Shown in pieces: positions 1 to 9,100 of a stretch of DNA of 40,410 nucleotides. Numbering within the stretch: the stretch's first letter is position 1; each line of letters begins with the position of its first letter. The stretch comes from a virus: positions 1 through 40,410 of IMG/VR virus record IMGVR_UViG_3300037277_000065. One strand, given 5' to 3'. A program made the position numbers and the translations under genes. The notes below the pieces were generated by a model. That model did no database searches. It had not been told where the DNA came from and was given only the letters and a program-made list of their open reading frames with translations.

Positions 1-170
1 ATTTTGTCAGCATCGTATTCAACCTTGTGTTTACCAAACTTAAATCTTAAAGTATGTTCGAGCTTATCAATTTGACCGAGGCCTAAGCGAGAATAGATAT
101 CTAAAGCATCCATTATGGTGCTGGCTTGCCGCTCTGTCATTGTAAGTTGTATATTTTTAATCTTTTCCAT
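1..170 (-). CDS. small phage protein, partial (runs off left edge)
   Basis: An ATG at 170-168 follows directly on the TAA stop of the upstream gene, so the two are translationally coupled. The frame stays open to the window edge and gives 56 residues beginning MEKIKNIQLTM. The peptide contains ALDIYSRLGLGQ, a pattern I associate with a common small phage protein of unknown function (ALDLYSRIGMGQ-like). That resemblance is from memory and gives no function. It is the last visible gene of the minus-strand group that starts at the promoter near 1805-1833. The C-terminus lies outside the window. Confidence 0.7.
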   Translation of the reverse strand, partial: MEKIKNIQLTMTERQASTIMDALDIYSRLGLGQIDKLEHTLRFKFGKHKVEYDADK

Positions 171-842
171 TTAACCAACCCCATATCTTAATTTAACCAA
201 GATGTCTGAATATTCAGTATCTGCAACAGCTACTTCTGTCGACATTACAAAACTTTCTTGATTCACAAAATTAATCGTTGTGAAATGACTAATAGCATTC
301 TCTGCAAGTTTGTAGCTGAGGCTTTTTAAGACTTCATCAGGAATATCATTAAGAGCAACGACAGGGTAACCAAGGTCTGTGTTGTAACCACTAACATAAG
401 CAAGCTGATCCTTCTCAGACTGTTTAGGGGGCGCAGTATTTAAAATGTCTATATATTCCTGCAATCTCTTCGCGCGTTGCTCTACGAAGCTCTCATCAGC
501 TATCTGCTCCTTTGTGATTTCGAGGTTGGAATAGTCGATGAATTCATTGTATATAGCGATTGCTTCATCAGAAGCTTGATACACAGGATATTTAATCACT
601 CCACATTTAGATAAAGGATATAACCTTTCGCAAATGTAGTGATCAAACTGGTATGCTAACAGTCCATCTATCAAGACATCAAAAAAATGAGTTCCTTGAG
701 ATCTGTCAACAACACAATACAAGCCTGTGGATTTACAATTGTTCAATCTTCCATAAATTTCATCAGCGAGTATCTCAGTTTTGCTTTTAGGGAAAACAGG
801 AGGGGGAGTTACCCCCGTCTTTTTAGTACGCTTAGCTGCCAT
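171..842 (-). CDS. hypothetical protein, 223 aa
   Basis: A 223-residue protein I do not recognise. The N-terminus is basic and proline-rich (AAKRTKKTG, then TPPPVFPKS), followed by a mixed alpha/beta-looking body with no transmembrane segment, signal peptide or obvious catalytic motif. It lies one base after the stop of the 225-aa gene and its own stop abuts the next ATG, so it is the third gene of a tight minus-strand operon. The spacing supports it being real. The function cannot be inferred from sequence. Confidence 0.8.
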   Translation of the reverse strand: MAAKRTKKTGVTPPPVFPKSKTEILADEIYGRLNNCKSTGLYCVVDRSQGTHFFDVLIDGLLAYQFDHYICERLYPLSKCGVIKYPVYQASDEAIAIYNEFIDYSNLEITKEQIADESFVEQRAKRLQEYIDILNTAPPKQSEKDQLAYVSGYNTDLGYPVVALNDIPDEVLKSLSYKLAENAISHFTTINFVNQESFVMSTEVAVADTEYSDILVKLRYGVG

Positions 843-843
843 A

Positions 844-1521
844 CTATTTTGCCTCCGGTCTATTTAAGAACTGTATTAAGCACAATGTTTCAATCCATGA
901 TAATTCAATTTCAATATTGTCCTTATGTATTTTAACTGTTTTGTAATTTTTATTGTATTCAACGTACATTTGTTTGTCAAAAGATACTTTTCCTTTTGCA
1001 TCAATATAATAATTACAACTTCTCAAATTTCCCTTATCAACAATAGCTACATTGAATGCAAACTTTTCTTCTGTAGAAATTACCTGATTAATAAGTTCTG
1101 CACTGTGTTTGTTGAAGAAAATAGAGTACGCAGGCTTGTCTTTTTCATCATAGCTTTCTCTGTCGTTCCAGACTGATATGTTTAACTGTCCACTTTTTCC
1201 TACTGAGAACCAAACAAGTTCCGTGCCAGCTCTAACAGTTACACCAGGAAGAATTTCTGATGGTATCAAAAGAGTATCCATAGGAAGTCTTTCTAAGTAG
1301 TTTTCAATGTCTGTTACTGACTCTAGCTTAGTAATAGGCAATTGGTTTTGCAGTGCATCCTCACGAGTTATATCCCATAGCTCTTTAGTTATTCTTTCAA
1401 CACTTACTAAATCTTTATTTGTCTTCCTGTATTCAAGAAGTGCATCAATGATTATCTTCAAATCATCTCCAGCGACATCCTCTAGTGTGTAAGTTTTCGA
1501 TACTTGCGATTTAGCTTTCAT
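844..1521 (-). CDS. hypothetical protein, 225 aa
   Basis: A 225-residue soluble-looking protein with no motif I can name. It begins MKAKSQVSKTYTLED, has a helical N-terminal third and then alternating hydrophobic/polar stretches that look like beta-sheet. It follows the 83-aa gene by 10 bases, with a GGAGG-type site just upstream on the minus strand, and precedes the 223-aa gene by one base. It belongs to the four-gene operon driven from the promoter at 1805-1833. Confidence 0.8.
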   Translation of the reverse strand: MKAKSQVSKTYTLEDVAGDDLKIIIDALLEYRKTNKDLVSVERITKELWDITREDALQNQLPITKLESVTDIENYLERLPMDTLLIPSEILPGVTVRAGTELVWFSVGKSGQLNISVWNDRESYDEKDKPAYSIFFNKHSAELINQVISTEEKFAFNVAIVDKGNLRSCNYYIDAKGKVSFDKQMYVEYNKNYKTVKIHKDNIEIELSWIETLCLIQFLNRPEAK

Positions 1522-1531
1522 GATAACCCTC

Positions 1532-1783
1532 CTAATGTAAATTTTCGTCTATTTTATCCATAATAATATCTTGTTCAAATATATCTTCTTCAAGCACGTA
1601 TATCCCAAGTTTTATCAAGTCATTACGTATGTCTCTCTCTAAATCTTCTGTGCAAATCATAAGTTCACGTTCAGCAGTTCTTAGTATGTAAAGAATCCTG
1701 AATCCAGCTTCTAAAATTTCTTCTACTGGCAATTCTTCTACATCACAGCCAAGTAATATGACCCCTTTTACTTTGATATCCAT
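1532..1783 (-). CDS. hypothetical protein, 83 aa
   Basis: A small acidic protein beginning MDIKVKGVILLG and rich in Glu, Asp and Ile, with no recognised domain. It is the first gene of the leftward operon. A GAGGGTG ribosome binding site lies 8 bases before the ATG, and a consensus promoter (TTGCCA-17-TATAAT) ends about 20 bases upstream. Promoter, site and start line up well, so the gene is well supported although its role is unknown. Confidence 0.8.
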   Translation of the reverse strand: MDIKVKGVILLGCDVEELPVEEILEAGFRILYILRTAERELMICTEDLERDIRNDLIKLGIYVLEEDIFEQDIIMDKIDENLH

Positions 1784-1804
1784 GAGTTTGTCACCCTCTT
1801 ATAT

Positions 1805-1833
1805 ATTATAACAATATCCGATATATATGGCAA
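1805..1833 (-). promoter_or_regulatory. sigma-A-type promoter, leftward operon
   Basis: On the minus strand TTGCCA is followed after exactly 17 bases by TATAAT. It lies just upstream of the first leftward gene (start 1783). A perfect -10, near-perfect -35 and ideal spacing imply recognition by host-type sigma-A holoenzyme. Confidence 0.8.
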
Positions 1834-1847
1834 GGAGTTTCTGTATA

Positions 1848-1876
1848 TTGCTTTTTAATAAAAAATATATTATCAT
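1848..1876 (+). promoter_or_regulatory. probable promoter, rightward genes
   Basis: TTGCTT, 17 bases, TATCAT on the plus strand, diverging from the leftward promoter and about 33 bases before the 115-aa gene. It is a weaker match than the leftward one. It could drive the two small genes and the terminase, because no stronger promoter is visible before 2715. Confidence 0.5.
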
Positions 1877-1909
1877 TAAGAAAAAGAGAACGTAGAGGAT
1901 GGGGCTAAT

Positions 1910-2257
1910 ATGAAAAAGAAAGCTATCGTTGAGTTAAGCTCAAGCCAAGATGATACAGTATTGAGATTAGCTGGAGAAAGAAAAACTTACAAAGTTGAGA
2001 TTATAAGAAAGCTTATAGATTTATTAGAAGGATTAAGTGGAGATATTCAAATTATTGCTTATGATAAGAACAGTCTAAACATAATGGACAATTTTGAAGG
2101 TGTTAAGATATTGCACGAGGAAGAGAATGTATCAGATTTCGATCTAGCTTGTAGATATGTCAAAGGCGAGGGTGTAGAATCTAATACTAGATATACTATG
2201 TCACAAATATTTGGAGGCAAAGATGTTGAGGAGAATAGCAAAGCTGTTGGGGTATGA
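1910..2257 (+). CDS. hypothetical protein, 115 aa
   Basis: A 115-residue protein beginning MKKKAIVELSSSQDD. It is charged, with alternating strands and helices, and has no membrane segment or recognised motif. AGAGGATGGGG lies just upstream of the ATG as a ribosome binding site, and a candidate promoter precedes it. Its last 35 bases overlap the start of the next gene, which is typical of coupled phage genes. It is the first rightward gene before the terminase. A small terminase subunit would be expected near here, but I see no DNA-binding signature that supports that role. Confidence 0.75.
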   Translation: MKKKAIVELSSSQDDTVLRLAGERKTYKVEIIRKLIDLLEGLSGDIQIIAYDKNSLNIMDNFEGVKILHEEENVSDFDLACRYVKGEGVESNTRYTMSQIFGGKDVEENSKAVGV

Positions 2258-2618
2258 TAAACCTGATTGGAAAAGTTTATTAGTTGAAAGCCAGAAACAA
2301 GTGTGTGACGCACTAACTACTCTTACGAGTATCAGTTCCTTGAATTTTTTAAGAGAAGATGAAGCTAGTCATTACAGTTCTCCCCTAAAGTTTTTACACG
2401 AAGCATCTTTTCTTGTGGGCGAAAAATTATTGATAGATGATGAGGATAAAAATTATTCAATATTAGGCATATGCGTTGGATACGGAACAGTTATTAATAA
2501 CGTGTCTAAAGATGGTGAGATTTTATCTACAATCAAAAAATTCTATACCTTAGAAACAAAGGAAGAAAAAGAAAAGATTGTGATGGTAACTGACACAATG
2601 CAGATCAAAAGAATATAA
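2223..2618 (+). CDS. hypothetical protein, 131 aa
   Basis: The ATG at 2223 is chosen over a TTG at 2211 because GGAGG (2213-2217) ends five bases before it. The 131-residue protein begins MLRRIAKLLGYDKPDW, has a central helical part and is otherwise unrecognised. It overlaps the end of the preceding gene by 35 bases and ends about 96 bases before the terminase. Its position is where a small terminase subunit is often found, but the sequence does not show a helix-turn-helix I can defend. Confidence 0.75.
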   Translation: MLRRIAKLLGYDKPDWKSLLVESQKQVCDALTTLTSISSLNFLREDEASHYSSPLKFLHEASFLVGEKLLIDDEDKNYSILGICVGYGTVINNVSKDGEILSTIKKFYTLETKEEKEKIVMVTDTMQIKRI

Positions 2619-2671
2619 GCCCCGAAGGGCGTTGTAAATTTGTAGATGCGTGCAAAATGCAACTCCATCTA
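2619..2671 (+). other. two intergenic hairpins before the terminase
   Basis: GCCC-CGAA-GGGC (2619-2630) lies immediately after a stop codon. A second hairpin follows, with outer arms TAGATG (2643-2648) and CATCTA (2666-2671) and an inner TGCA/TGCA pair. The tail after the second is T-rich but broken by other bases. They may attenuate or process the transcript entering the terminase gene. A classical strong terminator is not seen. Confidence 0.4.
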
Positions 2672-2714
2672 ATCTTTTATTTCTTATACTTTGATTCGGA
2701 GAAAAGGTGAAATA

Positions 2715-4334
2715 ATGGGACAAGAGAACGAACTTATGAGAGTTTTGCCTTCCGTCTTTGCTGAGAGTACTTATCTCCTAGATGGAAGGCCTTTTCGGTT
2801 AACGGACAGACATTATCTTAAAGCGATATACGATGGGGACATTGAAGAAGGAATGATTATGTCTGGGCGACAAGTTGAGAAATCAACAACAGAGTCTACA
2901 CACATGGCAAATTATACTCTCCTGGTCCCTCATTTTAAAGCTTTATATTTTGCTCCCCTCACTGACCAAGTCAGAACATTCTCAAGAGAGAGAATTGGTA
3001 GACTTTATGATTTTAGTCAGCAGAATATTATTAAGAAAAACTTCATCGATAAAGATAATGCAAGTGCTGTAATGCTTAAAGAATTCAACAACGGATCTGT
3101 TAACTACTTCAAGCATTGTTTTGAAATGGGTGACAATATTCGTGGTATCACAGTTAATGGTATCTGGGGAGATGAAATTCAAGATATACATATAGATGCT
3201 CTCCCAGTAATAAGAGAAACACAAGCTCATGCTTTAGAGGCAGGAGCAAGAATGCGTGTTACTTGGTATACAGGAACACCAAAAACTTATAGTAATACTA
3301 TTCAACAGTACTGGGACAGATCTCGTCAGAACGAGTGGGTAGTGAAATGCCCCCATTGTAACAAATATCAGATTATGGGAGTTAAAAACCTGACCCCTAC
3401 AGAGTTTATTTGTCAAAAATGCAAACAGAATCTACCTAAGAGTTCTATTATCAACGGGATATGGTATGCTCTCCAACCAGACAAAAAGCTACAAGGGTTT
3501 AGAATATCTCAGCTAATGGTGCCTTGGATACTTGCGCCTGACATATGGGAGAAATACACTACGTATCCTGCTGACAAGTTTCAGAACGAAGTCTTGGGAA
3601 GAAGCTATGAAAATGCTGAGAAGCCATTTAATCCGTTAATGCTTGCTCAGATATCTAACAATGATCTTAAGTTCTATCCAAGAGCAGAAGGTTTGTTTGC
3701 TAACACTAAAAACTACATGGGTGTTGACTGGGGTAAAGGCGAGAAATCTTTTACTGTCGTAACTATATTCTCGCACAATCCTACGACAGGCAAGTTTCAA
3801 ATGTTGTTGTGCAAGAAGTACATAACTAGTGAAGAATTAGATCCTGATTATCAGATAAGAGACATTTCTAATCTGATGGTTATATATAAGGTCTGTTATT
3901 CTGTCGTTGACTGGGGCTTCGGGTATGTTCAGTATAGAAAACTTCAACAAGCATTCGGCTCTAGAATTGCGGCGTGTTATTATTCATTCAATCAAAAACT
4001 CGAGACAAAATTCGACCCACAAGATCAGAAGTGGGTTGTTAATAGAACCAAAGTAATTTTAAACTATATTAAGCTTGTAGCGAGCATAGGTATAGCATGG
4101 CCCGGAACAAACAAATCTGATTATTCATGGCTCTTCGATCATCATTTAGCAGAGCAAGCCGAGTATAGAAAGAGTATCAATGGTAAGTCTGAAGATTTAA
4201 TGTTTAATCATCCCGAAGGTCAACCAGATGATGGAATGCATTCTTGTGTTTACGCAATGCTTGCAATGCTTCTTTATCCACAAAGCTCTGCGACAGGCAT
4301 AGTTTTTGCAAGTGCATATGGAGGCAATATTTAA
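2715..4334 (+). CDS. terL: terminase large subunit (packaging ATPase/nuclease)
   Basis: This is the motor protein that drives DNA into the prohead and cuts the concatemer. The 539 residues show the two expected domains. The ATPase half has a Walker A-like SGRQVEKST (about 50-58) and a Walker B with catalytic acid, WGDEIQD (151-157). A zinc-finger-like insert has CPHC (212-215) and CQKC (233-236). The RNase H-fold nuclease has acidic motifs at GVDWG (Asp338), VVDWG (Asp399) and DDGMH (505-509). The zinc insert resembles GpA-type terminases. I place the start at ATG 2715, after AAAGGTGA, rather than the TTG at 2691. The gene converges with the first leftward fibre gene across a hairpin. Confidence 0.95.
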   Translation: MGQENELMRVLPSVFAESTYLLDGRPFRLTDRHYLKAIYDGDIEEGMIMSGRQVEKSTTESTHMANYTLLVPHFKALYFAPLTDQVRTFSRERIGRLYDFSQQNIIKKNFIDKDNASAVMLKEFNNGSVNYFKHCFEMGDNIRGITVNGIWGDEIQDIHIDALPVIRETQAHALEAGARMRVTWYTGTPKTYSNTIQQYWDRSRQNEWVVKCPHCNKYQIMGVKNLTPTEFICQKCKQNLPKSSIINGIWYALQPDKKLQGFRISQLMVPWILAPDIWEKYTTYPADKFQNEVLGRSYENAEKPFNPLMLAQISNNDLKFYPRAEGLFANTKNYMGVDWGKGEKSFTVVTIFSHNPTTGKFQMLLCKKYITSEELDPDYQIRDISNLMVIYKVCYSVVDWGFGYVQYRKLQQAFGSRIAACYYSFNQKLETKFDPQDQKWVVNRTKVILNYIKLVASIGIAWPGTNKSDYSWLFDHHLAEQAEYRKSINGKSEDLMFNHPEGQPDDGMHSCVYAMLAMLLYPQSSATGIVFASAYGGNI

Positions 4335-4336
4335 AA

Positions 4337-4360
4337 GGGTATAGGGTTAACCCCATACCC
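4337..4360. terminator. convergent hairpin terminator
   Basis: A ten-base stem with one mismatch (GGGTATAGGG / CCCCATACCC) around TTAA separates the converging terminase and 103-aa genes. On the minus strand it is followed by TTTT, so it is a better terminator for leftward transcripts. It overlaps the stop codon of the 103-aa gene. Confidence 0.6.
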
Positions 4361-4658
4361 CTCCATCTACATCTAATGCTATCGTGAGAACTTCATCTAT
4401 AGCAGAATTAGTCTCTGTTGCTGTTAAATTACTGATAGTGTTATCATAACTTACCGCCGTTGCAGGATGAGCATTAGCATAAGTTCTGTATAACAATTCT
4501 CTATGGTCAAAAGTTCCTGAGCCGATAATCTTTATTGGAGTATTACTTTCACCATCACCAATATAAAGTTCTTTAGTATCTGTGGTCCATATAGGCTCTC
4601 CAACTGATGCATTAGGCATATTATTTTTCAAGCCACGCTTAATTCGGATTGTTGCCAT
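4347..4658 (-). CDS. short Mtd-type fibre-related protein, 103 aa
   Basis: The first half is the same module that opens the three longer fibre proteins here: IRIKRGLKNNMP, then GEPIWTTDTKELYIGDG. This resembles the N-terminal domain of the Bordetella phage major tropism determinant, which anchors fibres to the particle. About 50 further residues follow, ending in DGGVWG, similar to the DGGTF and DGGGF ends of nearby proteins. It may be a small baseplate or fibre-cap protein, or a fibre stripped of its shaft. It has its own ribosome binding site and lies downstream of a terminator, so it may be read by leakage from the 420-aa gene. Confidence 0.75.
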   Translation of the reverse strand: MATIRIKRGLKNNMPNASVGEPIWTTDTKELYIGDGESNTPIKIIGSGTFDHRELLYRTYANAHPATAVSYDNTISNLTATETNSAIDEVLTIALDVDGGVWG

Positions 4659-4680
4659 GTATGTTGCCCCCTCTCTTATT

Positions 4681-4717
4681 AAAAAAGTGGTAGTGGATTT
4701 TCCCCACTACCACTTTT
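4681..4717 (-). terminator. intrinsic terminator after 420-aa fibre gene
   Basis: A perfect ten-base stem GTGGTAGTGG (4687-4696) / CCACTACCAC (4704-4713) is flanked by A and T runs on both sides. On the minus strand it is followed by a run of six T. It lies 17 bases past the stop of the 420-aa gene and could work in both directions. Confidence 0.85.
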
Positions 4718-4733
4718 AAGTGACTTGTTTATC

Positions 4734-5996
4734 TTAGAATGTTCCGCCATCAGTCATGTTAACATATAAATAATGGTTAGTTGGGTCAATTTTGATTGTT
4801 GAATCATCAACATTAACCACAGCTTTTAAGCCAGAAGCATCTGAGCTAAGAGTAACAGAGTCTGAGTTTTGTTTGTTGATAGTAGCCTTCAAACCAGAAG
4901 CATCCACTGATAATGCGATTGTGTCTGAATTCTGAGTGTTAAGGTCAGCTTTCAAACCAGAAGCATCGATACCAAGTGTGATTGAGTTTGTATTCTGTTT
5001 GTTCAAATCAGCTTTAACTCCAGAAGCATCTGAGCTAAGAGAAATTGAATCTGTGTTCTGTTTCTTTAAGTCAGCTTTAACTCCAGAAGCATCAATTGCA
5101 AGAGCGATTGTGTCTGTAGTTTGGATTCTTAAGTCTGCAGTAATTTGAGAACCAGCATAAGTGAAGTCGATTGAATTAGTATCAACCAATGCTCCACCAA
5201 CTGCGTCTTGTGCTCTAGCAGCAGTAAAGAATACGTTTGTAGAACCTTCAGTTAAATTGTCAGTGTTATGAGTATGGAGAGTTGTTGCAGCTCCACTAGT
5301 CAAGCCTGTGTATTGAGCTGAAGTTAAGTGGTAATACTCATTAGTAGTTCCACCTTGTAGTCCTGATGTAGCATTGTGGTTCGTAGTTGAACCAAAGCTA
5401 ACCCAAGACGTTCCGTTGTAAGTGTATTGTTTAGATACATCTTCCACGTAAGTAGCGAAGCCAGGATTTGGAGCAGTAAATACATACGCTACTCCATTCC
5501 ATTCAGCAATTTGATTATCTTTGCCTGCAAAAGCCCCTGTAGCTCCAACAGCAATTAAATACCTAGCACCTGTAACAGGTGTGACAGGATTTACTGATGC
5601 GATTGAAAGTACTGAGTTCTGCCAATCAAGACCGTTAGCAAATTGTTGAACGTAGCTAATAACTTTTCCAGCTGTCCAAAGATAGTCTGTTGAAGTTCCA
5701 GCATCATCAACGTTCTTGCTGTCAACTTGGTCAGCATTTACACCAGTAAGCAAAGTGCTTTGCTTGATTCTGATGTGGTTTGTGCTGTCTTGTTCGAAAT
5801 AACTTTCGCTCAAGAAATCTTTAGTTCCAGTAGCGCCAACTTTAACGTTTTCGTCAACTCCAACTATAGGTACAATACCTGAGCCAGTACCGACGAATAA
5901 CTCATTAGTGTCCGTTGTAAATAAAGGCTCACCAGCGTTAGCGGAAGCAGGAAGATCGGCTTTTAGACCTCTTTTAAATTTAATTAACTGTGACAT
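4734..5996 (-). CDS. tail fibre protein with Mtd-type N-terminus, 420 aa
   Basis: Residues 1-45 are the fibre-anchoring module (IKFKRGLKADLP, then GEPLFTTDTNELFVG). Residues about 125-205 resemble DUF2793 of phage fibres (GARYLIAVGATGAFAG, later QIAEWNGVAYVF). The NEYYHLTSAQYTGL motif is common in tail fibres. The C-terminal quarter is five to six copies of a 21-residue repeat with core DSISLSSDASGVKADL, probably a triple-stranded beta shaft, ending in DGGTF. The protein is thus a trimeric fibre by family knowledge; the receptor is unknown. An A/CACCTCC-type site lies before the ATG and a promoter lies upstream at 6157-6184. Confidence 0.85.
   Translation of the reverse strand: MSQLIKFKRGLKADLPASANAGEPLFTTDTNELFVGTGSGIVPIVGVDENVKVGATGTKDFLSESYFEQDSTNHIRIKQSTLLTGVNADQVDSKNVDDAGTSTDYLWTAGKVISYVQQFANGLDWQNSVLSIASVNPVTPVTGARYLIAVGATGAFAGKDNQIAEWNGVAYVFTAPNPGFATYVEDVSKQYTYNGTSWVSFGSTTNHNATSGLQGGTTNEYYHLTSAQYTGLTSGAATTLHTHNTDNLTEGSTNVFFTAARAQDAVGGALVDTNSIDFTYAGSQITADLRIQTTDTIALAIDASGVKADLKKQNTDSISLSSDASGVKADLNKQNTNSITLGIDASGLKADLNTQNSDTIALSVDASGLKATINKQNSDSVTLSSDASGLKAVVNVDDSTIKIDPTNHYLYVNMTDGGTF
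4795..5125 (-). repeat. 63-bp coding tandem repeats in fibre shaft
   Basis: Five to six in-frame copies of a 21-codon unit encode the C-terminal shaft of the 420-aa fibre. Each contains a D(A)SG(V/L)KA core. Boundaries are approximate. Copies differ at many bases, so this is an old repeat rather than a recent expansion. Confidence 0.75.
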
Positions 5997-6019
5997 GAAA
6001 ACACCTCCATAATTTATAA

Positions 6020-6136
6020 TTATTTGGAATTATTTGTTTTCATCAGACCTCGTAATGCCATAAACCTTTTTTGTTGGCGTCTTATGACGAGCATTGGTCG
6101 CAATGATGATTTCGAATTTGTTCGAACCGTAGACAT
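6020..6136 (-). CDS. possible 38-aa leader ORF
   Basis: Between the 1470-aa and 420-aa fibre genes, a 38-codon ORF (MSTVRTNSKSS...) begins with ATG at 6136. An AAAAGGA site lies upstream and a promoter just before that. The peptide is basic and matches nothing I know. A different frame of the same stretch reads as a more protein-like sequence (NVYGSNKFEIII, then KKVYGITRSDENK) but has no standard start codon. Only one can be real, and both may be non-coding. Low confidence. Confidence 0.2.
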   Translation of the reverse strand: MSTVRTNSKSSLRPMLVIRRQQKRFMALRGLMKTNNSK

Positions 6137-6156
6137 TTTGGCGTCCTTTTAATCTT

Positions 6157-6184
6157 ATTTTAGCACATCTAAAAATAAAATCAA
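6157..6184 (-). promoter_or_regulatory. probable promoter of 420-aa fibre gene
   Basis: On the minus strand TTGATT, 16 bases, TAAAAT, overlapping the last codons of the 1470-aa fibre gene. It would give a leader of about 150 bases before the 420-aa gene. Confidence 0.5.
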
Positions 6185-9100
6185 AATGTTCTAAATTTTA
6201 AAGCTCCAACGTATGCCATGATTTTTGAAGCAGTCCATAAATCTCCTGTAGTTGTTCCAGAATCATTGACACCACAGTTATCTACAGCATCAACATTTAA
6301 GTTCGCAACCTTCGTAGTAGACGTTACAACGAAAGGTGCAGTACCAACAGCTACCGTCGAAGTTAACTGTCCACTCATAGAATCTCCAGCTTTATTTACA
6401 GGAGTGTATCCAATGGCAGTTTGCTTATTGTTGAATGTAGTCCAATCACCTGAGGACAAATAACCAGCTTGTGAACCACTAGACTGCTTAACTTGAACTG
6501 TAAGTCCAGAACCGATAATAGCTCCTGTACCACCAGTGATAGTCAGTATGGACGACGTAGACTCTGTAAGATTACCCTTAGTGAGTGTAGGTTCCGCCCC
6601 AACATCTGTAGCAGCTAAATTCACATTGTTGATTTTGTACTTAGTTCCAGTAGGGATATTGACGTTACCAGAATCATCTATTGTAGCAAGAGATGTCTGA
6701 ATAATCTTTCCTGTGGCTAAATCAAATCTTGCAATTTGGTTATCTGTAGATGAAACTGAGCTTGATATTACGGCTCCATCTAAATTTACTTGTAAGATAT
6801 TCCAACTAGCTCCGACAGCCGCCTGAGTTCCAGAAGCTGTGCTATCTGTGATACAGAATAGACTGTCTCCAATCTCAACGTTAGGCCCAGCTACTCCACC
6901 GATTTTACCTGCAACACTTACCTTGTATGTCCAACCAGCATCAGCCGCAGGATAATTAGGATTTGCGGAACAGTCAATAGTGCCTTTGAATACCATTGCA
7001 TCATTAGCACCAAGAACAGCATTAATTGCAGACTGTACTTTAGAAGCTGTCCACAAATCAGATGTTGTTGTCCCTGCATCGTTTACTCCACATCCGTCTA
7101 CTGAATCAACATTTAAGTTAGATACTTTAGATGTTGAAGCTACAACGAATGGCGCTGTGCCTGTGGTTACCGTTGAAGTTAGCTGTCCACTCATAGAGTC
7201 TCCAACTTTGTTCACAGGAGTATATCCAAGGCGAGAAGCAATGTCAGTGTAATACGAAGCCAACTGACCGTTGAGCAATTCAGAATCAAGTCCACTTCCT
7301 GCTCCATCCACAGTCTTTATCTTAGTGAGAACATCTGCCGCAGTGTATGCAGAGGCATCAAGTTTTGCTGTCCACGAAGTGATTTGAGCGTCTGAAACAA
7401 ATCTATTGCTAGTATCAGTAGTAATCGCTGTTGCAGGGTGAGAACCAGCCACATCACGATTAATCAGTACATTGTGGTCGCCACTTGTTACTGTTCCAGT
7501 TACTTGAGCTGAAGATATGTTTATAGAGATAACTTTTTCAATTCTTGAGCTTCCAGTGCTTGCAAATGCATTATCTGTTCTCCACGTGATCTGATAAAGA
7601 GGAACAAATTCTGTTACTGGAAAGTTAGTAAAGTCAAGATTTGATATTGATTCTGCCTCAGCTAATGCAGCAGATGTATATTCTTGCTGACTCCAAACAA
7701 CAGCATAAGCTGCTTCTCCTACAAAGTTGGTAGCAAAAATATATGAGTTCAAGTATCTATTATTAGCACATTGTGTTAATCCTGTAGAAGGACTATCATA
7801 TTGCAATCTACCATTTGCTCCAGGAATAAATGAGAAATTCTGTCCTGATTTCCAACCCCAAGTACTCACACCAGTATGATAGAACAAAGTATTATTTGCT
7901 CCAGTCCCAGCGCCATCAGTCATTGTAGGAATAGTAATAAATATATCTTCATCCGCAATAGTTGTCGATGCTAATCCATAAGTTACACCAGCATCTGTAG
8001 CAGTAAGAAGTGTGAATCCAGATATAGCTCCACCACTAATCTTTTGAGTACCACGAGTCAAGTGGAGATACTTATGCAATCGTGGAGCATATTTTATCGT
8101 ATGTCTTTCATCTGCAAGTACAGCTCTAGCCCCAGAAGTATTTGATTGGTTCCATACGATTATAGCTACAGGCAATACGGCTTCAAGATCCCACACTGCA
8201 TTATTACTTTTTAGCGTTCCAGTAGTATTGTCAATGTAGATGTAGTGTATTCCACTGAAGTGGGTTCCTCCGCCAAGATCAGGAAGCGTTATTGACTTGC
8301 TTCCAGTGATAGTCACTAAATCTCCAAGATAGTAATATTGCCATGTAGTTCCTGTTGGAGCTAAAGTAAATGTATCTTTTTCAGTTCCTGACAATGCAAT
8401 CGTAGTCAATGCACTATTGACGAACCCTTGATTATTAAAAGTAAAGTCTGAGTATTTGTATCCTGTCAAGAATTCTGCATCTAATCCACTGCCTGCACCG
8501 TCTACAGTCTTAATCTTAGTAAGTATATCATTCGCTGTGTACGTAGAAGTATCTAACTTTCCATTGAATGATGTCCAATCAGTTGAAGACAGATAACCAT
8601 CTTGCGAGCCAGAGGCTTGCTTAACTCTAATTGTAGCTCCACTTCCTATTACTGCTCCTGTACCGCCTGTTATAGTTAATACTGACGAAGTAGTCTCTGA
8701 AAGATTACCTTTTGTTAGAGTTGGTTCAGCGCCAACATCAGATGCAGACAATGAAATGTTTGAACTTAAAGCCTTGCTATTTACAGTGCGAGTATCTGGA
8801 ACTGGAGTAAAGCCAAGAGCGGCTTGCTTTCCATTAAATGTTGTCCAATCAGCAGAAGATAAATAACCATCCTGAGAAGACGAAGCTTGTTTTACTCTAA
8901 CAGTTAATCCAGAACCTATAACAGCTCCCGTACCACCAGTGATAGTTAATATTGACGACGTAGATTCTGTCAGGTTCCCCTTCGTTAGTACGGGTTCGTA
9001 CACACCAGCATGATCATGAGTAGTCGGTGAAAAATACGCAGAATTGTGTCCACCAAGAGTTCCTGCATCTCCAGTAATATCAGCAGGAAGCTTAGCGTTT

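Noticed and set aside
1910-2618. Small terminase subunit in one of the two genes before the large subunit
   Set aside because: Position is suggestive, but neither protein shows a helix-turn-helix or other supporting feature.
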